DNA of 42,965 bases from positions 1 through 42,965 of the forward strand of contig JAFWGA010000047.1 in the NCBI GenBank assembly GCA_017515325.1. The letters run 5' to 3'. Positions 33,527 to 42,700 of this stretch are shown one piece after another (position 1 is the first letter of the stretch; each line of letters begins with the position of its first letter). The notes beneath the pieces were generated by a model. It was given only the letters and a program-made list of their open reading frames with translations. It did not search any database and had not been told where the DNA came from. The stretch is from Blautia sp. (GTDB taxonomy: Bacteria > Bacillota > Clostridia > Lachnospirales > Lachnospiraceae). A program made the position numbers and the translations under genes.

Positions 33527-36500
33527 CTACACATTCTTCATCATTTTCTTCTTCTGGTACATGATCACATCAGCCCGTTGAAACACACTGGATATGTTCA
33601 AATCCTCATGGGGGCGGTAATCCTCCATCCCACAAGCGACGGAAGCGCCTCCCTTTTCCAGGCTTTCCTGGTTCTTTTTTTCCAGAAGCTCCATCAGCTC
33701 CTGTCTGCGGTCATAATCCTGTCCCGACACAATGACGGCAAATTCATCCCCTCCAATCCGGTAGACCGGACTGTGGGCAAAGATAACGCAGATCATGTGA
33801 CAGGCATCCTTGAGCAAACGGTCTCCCTCCGCATGGCCGATGGAATCGTTGACCTTTTTCAGATTGTTGACATCACAGATCACCATCGAAAACCGGACAT
33901 CCTCTTCTCTTCCAATTCTCTCATTCCACTGGCTCTCCGCTTCCGCGTAGGCATATTTACTCTTCACTCCGGTAAGGGCATCCCTGGTCGCCTTCTCCCT
34001 GAAGAAGGTCAGCTCCTCTTCCCGCTGCATCTGGGCATCAACATTGTTTATCCCAATGACTATATATTTCCCGTTGCTTCCTTCCTTCATCCGGCTGGCC
34101 TTCAGACTGACCCAGATCGGCTGGTCTTCATTCAGCATGAGCCGGTAATTCATGGTAAAGGTCCGGGCTTTCTCCAGCTCCGCCAGCAGCTTCTCCTTGG
34201 TGAATACAGTGGAAAAAAATTCCTGATCCTCGGAATAGATCAGCTTCCTGGCATTTTTCCTGCTCAGCGCAAAAAAGTTTTCTCCCTCTCTTTCTACTCC
34301 CAGAGAATGATATTCCTCTGTCGCACTGTACTCAATGAAATGATCCGTCTGGGTATCCACATAGTAGATGCTGAAATAATCAGCGGCCAGGGCGTCGGCA
34401 ACGCGGGAATAGGTAACAGCCTGGGCTTCCCGCCGCATTTGGGCGTCTACATTGCTGAGGCCGATCACGATGTGGTTGGGGTCTTCCTCCGGATGCAGGA
34501 CCTTCAGGCTGATATAGGTCGGTACCTGATCGATCAGCAGCCGATAGGTCAGAGAAAAGGATCCGCCCTTCTCTACTGCCCGCAGAAGAGTATCCCTCTC
34601 AAAAGCGGCAAGCAGCCTGTTCTGGTCCTCCGGGACGACACGTTTGCGGATGTCTCTGCGGCATGCCTCAAAGAAATCCGTCCCCTTCTGGGTCAGCGCC
34701 AACTTATGATGATCTCCGCTCATACTGTATTCCCAGTAACGGGAATTCCGGATATTGACATAATAGGCTTCAAAATAATCCCGGCTCAGCGCCAACGCCA
34801 CCCGGCTGTAGGTAAGGTTCAAGGCCATGTTTTTGGCTATTTCCGGAGCCAGCCCGCCATTCATGGAGGAAGCCGTTTCCTTTGACAGAGGCATAAAGGA
34901 TTCCTCCCCCTCCGGCGGGGCCAGGAACCTTTCAAACTCCCCAGCCGTCACCGGATGAGAAAAGTAGAAACCCTGGACGATATCACAGCCCATGGAGCGA
35001 AGTACTCTTACCTGCTCCTCCGTTTCCACTCCCACTGCGATCACAGGAACATTCAGATATTTGGCAATATCCAGGACAAGTGACAGCATCCTCCTGTCCT
35101 GTTTATCGTCAAAAGCATTCTGGACAAAGGAGATGTCCAGCTTCAAAGCATCAGCAGGCAGGCGGGAGAGCATACCCAGAGAGGAATGCCCCGCCCCGAA
35201 ATCATCCATCTGAATGGCAAAGCCGTGGGAATGAACCTCTCTGGTAATGGAGGCAATGTGTTCCTCGTCTGATGTATAAGCGGATTCGGTGATTTCAATC
35301 AAAAGATCCTGGGGCGACAGCTGATATTTTTTCATGATCAGATCCGGAACCTCAGGGAAACCTGTGGAGAGCATATCTGCCCGGGAAACATTGACCGAAA
35401 CAGGTACAGCATATCCGTACTTATTCTTCCAGTCTCTGATCTGCGCCGCTGCCATATCCCAGACATACAGATCCAGATCCTGAATCAGGCCGTTCTCTTC
35501 CAGCAGCGGAATAAAGGTTCCAGGACTGATCCTCCCAAAATCCGGGTGATCCCATCTCACCAATGCTTCCGCGCTGACCAGAACCGGCATTTCCGGACGA
35601 ATATCGAATTTTGGCTGATACAAAACCGTAAACTGATGCTGTTCCAGTGAAAGGGTAAAGTCCTCGATCAGCTGCTCTTCCAGCAGTTCTCTCTCCCGCA
35701 AAGCATCGTCATATACCGCAACCGTATTCGCAGCGGAGCCACGGACGGTATCCGCAGCCATTTTTGCCCTTCTGAACCGTTTCTCAAGCCCCGCTCTTTT
35801 ATCCACCTGCAGATAAAGCCCCATGCAAAGGAAAACTCCCACCAGGGACTCGTCAACCTCAGATAGTCCGTCACAGGCAAGATCCAGAACTCTCTTCCAA
35901 TCTGTCTGGCTTCTGTGCGGACTGTATATCAGGAACAGGTTCTCATCCCGATGGCATACCATGCCGCCGGCATCCTTAACTGCCTCCCTGACCTTGTCCC
36001 CAATCTGCCGCAGGATTGAGGCGCCGAAATTTTTTCCACAGCGCTCCAGGATCAGCCGGAAATGCCTGACCTCCAGAGCAACAGCATCCATAGGAGTATC
36101 CGGGTGATTCCGGTCATACTGCTCTGCATAGCGATAAAAAAACTCGGTATGATACAGTCCGGTCAGGTTCTCTCTTTCTGTCTGCCGGATGGTAATCCTG
36201 TCCTCAGAAAGCTCAAGGGTTTTCCTTATCCTGGCCAGGATGATATCCTGGCTGGGATAAGGCTTCGAGATAAAATCCGCTGCGCCATTCTTCAGGCTTT
36301 CCGCTTCCGCCGTCTGGGCTATCGTCTGGACAATAACCGGGATATGGGACAATGCCGGATCCTTTTTTATGGCTCTGAGGATCTCAAGCCCATTCATGCA
36401 GGGCATGATCAGATCCATCAGTATCAGGGAAAGAGTCTCGCTGTGCTCTTTGATTCTGTCAAAGACTTCCTCTCCATTACAGGCATAAAGAACCTCATAC

Positions 36501-36610
36501 TCCTTTTCCAGAAAAGCCCCCAGCAAGGTACGGTTGTTCTCATCATCATCTGCGATCAGAACCAATCTTTTTCCATTCATGGAATGGGGGTTCTCGTGAT
36601 ATTCAGACAC
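33527..36610 (-). CDS. REC-GGDEF-EAL-PAS-PAS-GGDEF protein, probable diguanylate cyclase
   Basis: 1027 residues, no membrane segment. Receiver 15-135 (Asp21/22, Asp66, Lys116); degenerate GGDEF about 148-300 (HRDENLF at the motif); EAL 315-565; two tandem PAS-like repeats at about 594-722 and 728-858, each ending VDAQMxRE; C-terminal GGDEF 865-1020 with intact RIGGDEF (951-957) and no RxxD inhibitory site just before it. The EAL domain keeps Glu348, Asn407, Glu439, Asp469/470, Lys490 and Gln546, but the general-base Glu of the EGVET motif is Val526 (AVGVET), so phosphodiesterase activity is doubtful. Net activity is probably synthesis of c-di-GMP. The start is GTG with GAGGAG upstream. It is a paralogue of the gene at 8800-11805. 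Confidence 0.92.
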   Translation of the reverse strand: MSEYHENPHSMNGKRLVLIADDDENNRTLLGAFLEKEYEVLYACNGEEVFDRIKEHSETLSLILMDLIMPCMNGLEILRAIKKDPALSHIPVIVQTIAQTAEAESLKNGAADFISKPYPSQDIILARIRKTLELSEDRITIRQTERENLTGLYHTEFFYRYAEQYDRNHPDTPMDAVALEVRHFRLILERCGKNFGASILRQIGDKVREAVKDAGGMVCHRDENLFLIYSPHRSQTDWKRVLDLACDGLSEVDESLVGVFLCMGLYLQVDKRAGLEKRFRRAKMAADTVRGSAANTVAVYDDALRERELLEEQLIEDFTLSLEQHQFTVLYQPKFDIRPEMPVLVSAEALVRWDHPDFGRISPGTFIPLLEENGLIQDLDLYVWDMAAAQIRDWKNKYGYAVPVSVNVSRADMLSTGFPEVPDLIMKKYQLSPQDLLIEITESAYTSDEEHIASITREVHSHGFAIQMDDFGAGHSSLGMLSRLPADALKLDISFVQNAFDDKQDRRMLSLVLDIAKYLNVPVIAVGVETEEQVRVLRSMGCDIVQGFYFSHPVTAGEFERFLAPPEGEESFMPLSKETASSMNGGLAPEIAKNMALNLTYSRVALALSRDYFEAYYVNIRNSRYWEYSMSGDHHKLALTQKGTDFFEACRRDIRKRVVPEDQNRLLAAFERDTLLRAVEKGGSFSLTYRLLIDQVPTYISLKVLHPEEDPNHIVIGLSNVDAQMRREAQAVTYSRVADALAADYFSIYYVDTQTDHFIEYSATEEYHSLGVEREGENFFALSRKNARKLIYSEDQEFFSTVFTKEKLLAELEKARTFTMNYRLMLNEDQPIWVSLKASRMKEGSNGKYIVIGINNVDAQMQREEELTFFREKATRDALTGVKSKYAYAEAESQWNERIGREEDVRFSMVICDVNNLKKVNDSIGHAEGDRLLKDACHMICVIFAHSPVYRIGGDEFAVIVSGQDYDRRQELMELLEKKNQESLEKGGASVACGMEDYRPHEDLNISSVFQRADVIMYQKKKMMKNV

Positions 36611-36722
36611 TTTGGCTCCTCTCTTTTATCAGTAATGTGCGCGAATTCTGGTATGCGCACTGTTGAATCATGGTGCTTGCAGCGAAGTGCGAGGTGCCTG
36701 CTGAACAGTTACCGTTCGTTTT

Positions 36723-39332
36723 TCAGCCAGCCTTCTTTCTGGCAATGACAGCCTTGCGGATCATATCGATCGGGATGACCATGAAGGCAAGTACGAGACA
36801 GATCAACCAGCTGGCCGGTTTCAGGGCTCTGACACTGAGGAAATCCCCGCCGAAGGTAATGAAAACAAACTGCATCAGGAAGATGCCCAGCATGACCAGG
36901 ATAAAATTCCTGTTGCGGGTAATCCCCTCAAAGGGGTTGAGATGGTCAGTACGGGCATTAAAGCCATTGAAGGTAATCCCCATCATAAAGGTCGCAAACA
37001 AAGCCGACTTTAAGTATACCGTGTCCACATCCCCAAACAGGCCTCTGACCGGCTTGAAAAAGAGGATACTCAGACAGATAAATGTGATATAAAGGGCGCT
37101 GAGCAGAATCTGGGTCAGCATTCCCTTGGTCACAATACTCTCATCTCTCGGAACCGGTTTGTCCTTCATGTATTCCTTCAGAGCCGGCTCACTGCCGAAG
37201 GCAATGGCTGCCAGAGTATCCATAGCCAGGTTCACCATGAGCAGCTGGATTACGGTCATTACCACATTTTCGCCCAGCAGCGGGCCAATAAAGCAGGTCA
37301 ATACGGCCGCAACATTGACGGTCAGCTGGAAGATCAGGAATTTACGGATGCTCTTGAACATGGTCCTGCCATAGAGGATAGCCTTCTCGATGGAAGTAAA
37401 GTTATCATCCAGAATGGTGATGTCGCCGGCTTCCTTGGCAACCTCTGTGCCGCTGCCCATGGCAAAGCCCACGTCTGCCTTCTTAAGGGCAGGGGAATCA
37501 TTGACACCGTCGCCGGTCATACCGACTACCAGGTTCAGCTCCTGAGCCAACCGGACAAGACGGCTCTTGTCCGTCGGAAGGGCGCGTGCCACCACGCGCA
37601 GTCTCGGGATGATCTCCTTCAGCTCCTCGTCGGACTTCGCCGCCATTTCGGCAGAAGTCATGGCTACCTCTTCCTCACCAGAGAGAAGGCCGGATTCCTT
37701 TGCGATGGCGACCGCAGTCTCCTTGCGGTCTCCTGTCACCATGACGACCTGGATCCCGGCATCCTTGACCTCTCTGATGGCCTCGATGACCTCCAGACGC
37801 ACATTGTCACGGATGCAGATAATGCATACCAGGGTAAGAGGCTGATCCTCATCCTCTCCATCCACCTTGGCAACCCCCAGCAGGCGCATGGAGCGGGCAG
37901 CCATTCCGTCAATATAATCCATCAGGCGTTTTGTCGCCCTCTCATCCATCGGCTTGATAGAGCCGTCATCCTCCATATAGGAGGAGCATCTGTCAATCAG
38001 TCTCTCCGGGGCACCCTTTATATAGGTAACGGCTTTCCCATCCCGGTTCACGATGACACTGGAACACTTTTTGGTGGAATCGAAGGCGTTGAAAGCCCGT
38101 ACCTCCTCCTTTGCCATCTCATCCGATACCTTCTCTTCCATCAGGAAGGCCATCAGAGCACGATCCGTACTGTTGCCGCCGATCACCTTATCCCCACTGG
38201 CTACAGCGGAGTTGTTCACACCGATACCGGTGATGATATCCATGGAAAGGCCGGCCGGAATCTCCTTCAATTCACTGAAAACCCTTCCGCCGCCGGTAGA
38301 CATCTCCACGACAGACAGACGTCCCTCGGTAATGGTTCCTGTCTTGTCGCTGTAAAGAAGGCTTAAGCTTCCTGCCGTCTCCAGTCCGTTGATCTTGCGG
38401 ACCAGTACGTTGTCCTTTGCCATGCGGATGCTCTGGAAGGACAGCAGAATGGAGGTCAGCATGGGCAGGCCCTCCGGTACGGCACAGACGATGATGGTGA
38501 CAGCCACGGTGACGGCATCCAGGATCAGGCGGATCCAGCCGAAGAAATCGGCAGGAATGCTGCCGGAGATAATATTCTTGGCCAGAATGCTGACCACAAT
38601 GGCAATGGCTCCGATGTAGCCGAAGGTGGAAATCTGCTTGGCCAGTTTGCCAAGCTTGACCTGAAGGGGTGTGGCGCGGGTATCCTCCTGGACCTCCAGG
38701 GCAAGCTCCCCGAAGAGAGTCTTATCGCCGACTACCTTGACCTCCATATAGCCTTCGCCACCGCAGACCACCGTCCCACGATAGGCGTAATACTTATTCA
38801 GAAGATCCTTTATGTCATAGCTGGCTCCCTTTTCCAGAGGGATCTTTTCCGCTTCCTCGGTCTCCCCGTTCAGGGCAGCCTGATCCAGCTTCAGCTCTCC
38901 TTCCACGATCTCGCCGTCGGCAGGAAGCTTATCACCGGCCTGGAGATAAACGATATCCCCAACCACCACCTCGCTGACATGCAGCTCTACGAGCTGGCCG
39001 TCACGGACGATCTTGGTCATCTCTTTGGCTTCTTCCTCAGCCTTCAATGCGGAGGCCTTGCCCTCCTGCCTGCTCTCGCTGACGGAGGACACACCGTTTG
39101 CTATGGCAATCGCCACCAGAATGCCTACCGGCTCAAACCATTCTGCCTGACCCATGAAGAATAGGATCACCTGCACGGCCAAAGCCACCAAAAGGATCAT
39201 GATCATGGGATCCTTAAAGCCCTGCAATATCTTTTTCCACAAGGGATCTGGCGGAATCTGGGTCAGGGTATTCGCCCCATACCTGGCGCGGCTCTCCTCG
39301 ACCTGCCGGCTCGTCAAACCTTTCAATGTCAT
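36723..39332 (-). CDS. PMCA-type calcium-translocating P-type ATPase
   Basis: 869 residues, a complete P2 ATPase expected to export calcium at the expense of ATP. Actuator domain LNGETEE (about 154-160), membrane helix 4 with VPEGLPM (285-291), phosphorylation site DKTGT (Asp329), nucleotide-binding KGAPERL, hinge MTGDGVNDSPAL. Helix 5 FQLTVNVAAVLT and helix 6 NLAMDTLAAIAFGSEP match plasma-membrane calcium pumps more closely than SERCA or sodium pumps. No residue loss is seen. The start is the ATG at 39332; a GTG four codons earlier sits right on the AAAGGAG site and is less likely. A single gene, with no clear terminator before 36611. Confidence 0.93.
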   Translation of the reverse strand: MTLKGLTSRQVEESRARYGANTLTQIPPDPLWKKILQGFKDPMIMILLVALAVQVILFFMGQAEWFEPVGILVAIAIANGVSSVSESRQEGKASALKAEEEAKEMTKIVRDGQLVELHVSEVVVGDIVYLQAGDKLPADGEIVEGELKLDQAALNGETEEAEKIPLEKGASYDIKDLLNKYYAYRGTVVCGGEGYMEVKVVGDKTLFGELALEVQEDTRATPLQVKLGKLAKQISTFGYIGAIAIVVSILAKNIISGSIPADFFGWIRLILDAVTVAVTIIVCAVPEGLPMLTSILLSFQSIRMAKDNVLVRKINGLETAGSLSLLYSDKTGTITEGRLSVVEMSTGGGRVFSELKEIPAGLSMDIITGIGVNNSAVASGDKVIGGNSTDRALMAFLMEEKVSDEMAKEEVRAFNAFDSTKKCSSVIVNRDGKAVTYIKGAPERLIDRCSSYMEDDGSIKPMDERATKRLMDYIDGMAARSMRLLGVAKVDGEDEDQPLTLVCIICIRDNVRLEVIEAIREVKDAGIQVVMVTGDRKETAVAIAKESGLLSGEEEVAMTSAEMAAKSDEELKEIIPRLRVVARALPTDKSRLVRLAQELNLVVGMTGDGVNDSPALKKADVGFAMGSGTEVAKEAGDITILDDNFTSIEKAILYGRTMFKSIRKFLIFQLTVNVAAVLTCFIGPLLGENVVMTVIQLLMVNLAMDTLAAIAFGSEPALKEYMKDKPVPRDESIVTKGMLTQILLSALYITFICLSILFFKPVRGLFGDVDTVYLKSALFATFMMGITFNGFNARTDHLNPFEGITRNRNFILVMLGIFLMQFVFITFGGDFLSVRALKPASWLICLVLAFMVIPIDMIRKAVIARKKAG

Positions 39333-39436
39333 TTCCCGTCTCACTCCTTTATCTTTTTTTGAGTGTTATTATCAACGCTTTTCATTTTAGCATGGTTATC
39401 TGTATTATGCAAGATTGGTTACTTTTCTACCTGGAT

Positions 39437-39555
39437 CGCAGCCGTTGATTCATACCGCAATTGCTCATTCCGTTGCTGGGTGCCTCGTAAGTATGCGATG
39501 TTCGTGCTGATAAATCCAGTCATAATATCGCCTGCTTTGGTCACCGCACAGGTCG
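39437..39555 (+). repeat. Dispersed repeat family 2, copy 2
   Basis: About 119 bp align with the reverse complement of 25095-25213: shared blocks include CATTCCGTTG, GTAAGTATGCGATGTTC, GATAAATCCAGTCATAATAT and CAGGTCG. The right inverted arm has decayed here (ATCGCCTGCTTTG in place of ATCGCATACTTAC). The rest of the gap 39333-39724 holds a terminator (39571-39632), a short hairpin at about 39697-39711 and no supported gene. Confidence 0.75.
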
Positions 39556-39570
39556 AAGCCATTTCTAAGT

Positions 39571-39632
39571 GAAAAAAGGCAACCGTGTCCGAATTTCGCG
39601 TTTTGCTTTTTTCGGAAACGATTGCCTTTTTG
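39571..39632 (-). terminator. Terminator of the right-hand surface protein gene
   Basis: Long stem between 39571-39593 (AAAAAAGGCAACCGTGTCCG) and 39611-39632 (CGGAAACGATTGCCTTTTT), with two mismatches and T-runs on both strands. It is about 90 bases after the surface protein stop codon. Confidence 0.8.
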
Positions 39633-39724
39633 AATCATTCAGGATATCTGTTCAGCCATGTCTTCCCGGCCCGTTTCAGGTCAAGGGCAGGAGGCAGGGC
39701 CAAAGGCCCCGTCTCCATTGTCGC

Positions 39725-42700
39725 TTATCCTCTCTTTCTACGGGAGATCAGGATAATCATGGCAGCTCCTGCCAGTGACATAAGAAGCAGGTACAGACCA
39801 ATCGGGGTATCATCACCGGTCTTCGCGGTTCCTCCCCTGGTGATGGTCTCATCTGTCTTGACATTGGCGTTGCGCTCCTCCTTGGTATTGGTGGTGGTGT
39901 TCACAGTGCTGTTGCCACCGCCGCCATTGGTGGAAGAGGTAATGTAATCCGTCCTCGGAATAATGGAGGTTACGACATATTCCTCACCGGAATCATCATC
40001 ATGATTCGGCATCATGGTGACATAAGGTGTCGGAGTGGCTGTCGGTCCATCCGGTCCAGGGCCTTCCGGCAGATCGAGGTTCATATTCGTCAGTGTGACG
40101 ATATCCACCGTTTCCGGAGAGGCTTCTTCGCCGGAGATATAAACCGAAGCAACATTGGACATAACCTTGTTTTCCTCGGGATGGTTCACCTCCAGACCCA
40201 GGCTGTAATTGCCGGACTCATAGGAGAATTTGCCGGCAGAGCCGATCACCTTGCCCTTCTGATCCGTCTCGGCCACATACAGGGTCATGGTCCGGTTTGC
40301 TCTGGTCACAAATACCTGTACCGTCTGCGATACGCTGCTGGCATTGTCAAGCACCAGAGGCACTGGATTAAGGGAAACTATCGTTTCATCCGCCATGGTC
40401 TTGCAGTCCTTATCGGTAAAGATCGTGGCGTAGAAGGTTCCGGTATGCCTGTAAGCGTTACCGTCAAGGGCAACCGTCTCCTTTGCCAGAGTCATCTCCG
40501 CCGACAGGTAATACCCGTCAGGAAGCTCCGCATAGACGTTCGTGATGTCTACTGCCTCCATCTGGCCTGCTACCGCCGGTTCACAGGATTCTCCGTTGAC
40601 ATAGAAGGGGATACCTCCGTCTTCGGTTGCCGAAATGGGTTTGCCGTTCTTGTCCACCTCGGCAACATAATAGGTCGTCCCAGCTGTCAATGCGTTGTAG
40701 GTGACCTCGGCACTGCTCGCACCCTTGATATTCAGGGCAGACAGGCTTCCTTCCACCATCTCGGTCAGTCCTTCATCCTCGAACAAGGCAACATAGAAGG
40801 TCTTGTCCACGGCATACAGTTTCAGATTAGCTGCTTCTCCTTCTCCGAAGTATTCCAGCTTCTTGGTTACCTTGAGCTTCGCTTTCTCATCTGACGGGAC
40901 GTCCGGCCCGGAAGACTCATAGTTGATCAGCTCTGCGTAGGAGGTTCCCGGGAAGGCATCCAGGAAGATAGCATCCTCACTGTCTGTCAGCACAATGACA
41001 TATTTTTCACTCTCATCATCGTACTGCAGCTGGAAGGCGATATCATGATCAAGCTGGTCATACCCCTCCGGAGCACTCTCTTCATGGAGATAGTAGGTGG
41101 TATCTGCTTTCAGACCGGTTATGGTATGGCCTCCAGAATCCTCGGTTGAGGTCCAGGATGCGATCACCGCCTTGGATCCATCGAGAATCTGCAGTTCTGC
41201 ACCAGCCAGGTAGATCGTGTCGTCATCAGAGTCCTCTACCGCCTCCGTGCCTGTGCCTTCTTCGGTCTCAGAGATCTCTTCTTCATCCGTTTCAGAAATC
41301 GCCTCTTCATCGGTCTCGGAGACCGCTTCCTCATCCGACTCAGAAACACTCTCTTCGTCGGCCTCAGAGGCATCTTCCTCCGAATCTGTCATATCCTCTG
41401 CACCGTTTTCAGCCAAATCCTCATTAACGCCTTCAGCATCCGTCATTCCAATTCCAGCTACCTTGGTAATGGTTATCGCCAGATCATCCTCCTCGGAATG
41501 CTCCACCTCATGGTTTTCAATCACAATATAGTCTACCGGCGTACCATTAGTGGTAACCTCGATTCGATAGGTATCCTCGGTAGAACCATCCTCTGCTTCT
41601 TCCCGATATACATTTACCGTATATTGGAATACCTCTGCCATATCATACTTGACATAACCGCCATCCCCATCTGGAGTCATCTCTGTAATAAACAGCGGCA
41701 GGCTGAAATTCACGTTGGGCAGGTAAACCGGCTTTTCCGTTTCACCGAAAACATTTCCCTTCATCTCGATCGGGAGGATGTAATCGGACATGTAGATATT
41801 GCCGAGATCGTCAGCCTCATTGACCGGATGGGTCAGGTCTTCATCCAGGAAGACACCTGCATAGAAGGTATCATGGCTGGCTTTTGCATTACCCTCCACA
41901 TCGAAGAGCTTCTTGACCACCTTCAGATTGCCTTCCAGATAGAAGCCATCCGGGAATTCCCCTGCATAGATGTTCTCGAACTCAATCTCCTCAACAGAAG
42001 CATTTGTTGCCGTAAAGTTATATACGGAAGCATTGCCTCTGGTGCTGAACTGCGGTCTCGGATTGTCTTCCTCACCCATGATTCTGCCGTCTGTATCCAG
42101 CTCTACCAGATAGTAGCTATGGCCGGAGATCAGATCAGAGAAGGTTTCTTCAGATGAAGTAGCATGTTCAAATACGATCTCTCGGATCATAGCCTCACCT
42201 GCGCTGTCTGTGACCAGGTAGGCTTTTGTTCCGTCCTCCAGTTCCAGCGCAGGTGCGCTCTCATCCAGATACAGGCCTTCTTCTCCGGTGTCCTTACTGT
42301 ACAGTGCCACACGGTAGACTTCATCCTTGGCGAATATTGCCAGTGTCTCCTCATCCACATCGTTGAAGAAGAAGAGGTTCTTCCTTACCTTTACGTAGAT
42401 CCTCTTGTCCATGATGATGACATGATAAGATCCGTCGGTATCGGCATAGTTCAGCGTAATCTCTTCCCCGTCCTCATTGGTATAAGCAGGAATCTCAAAG
42501 TCTGTCGTAACCCGTCCGTTTGCATCCAGCATAAAGACAGTGTCTTCTGCCAGCTCATAGTTCTCAGGTGCTATTGTCTCGCGCAGGATATAAACGGTTT
42601 CTGTCTTGAGGCCACTGATCGTCTGAGGCTCCTGTGTGGAATCCCATTCGGTATAGAGTGCCTCGCTGCCGTCCTCCTTCAGCTCGATGATCTGGATATG

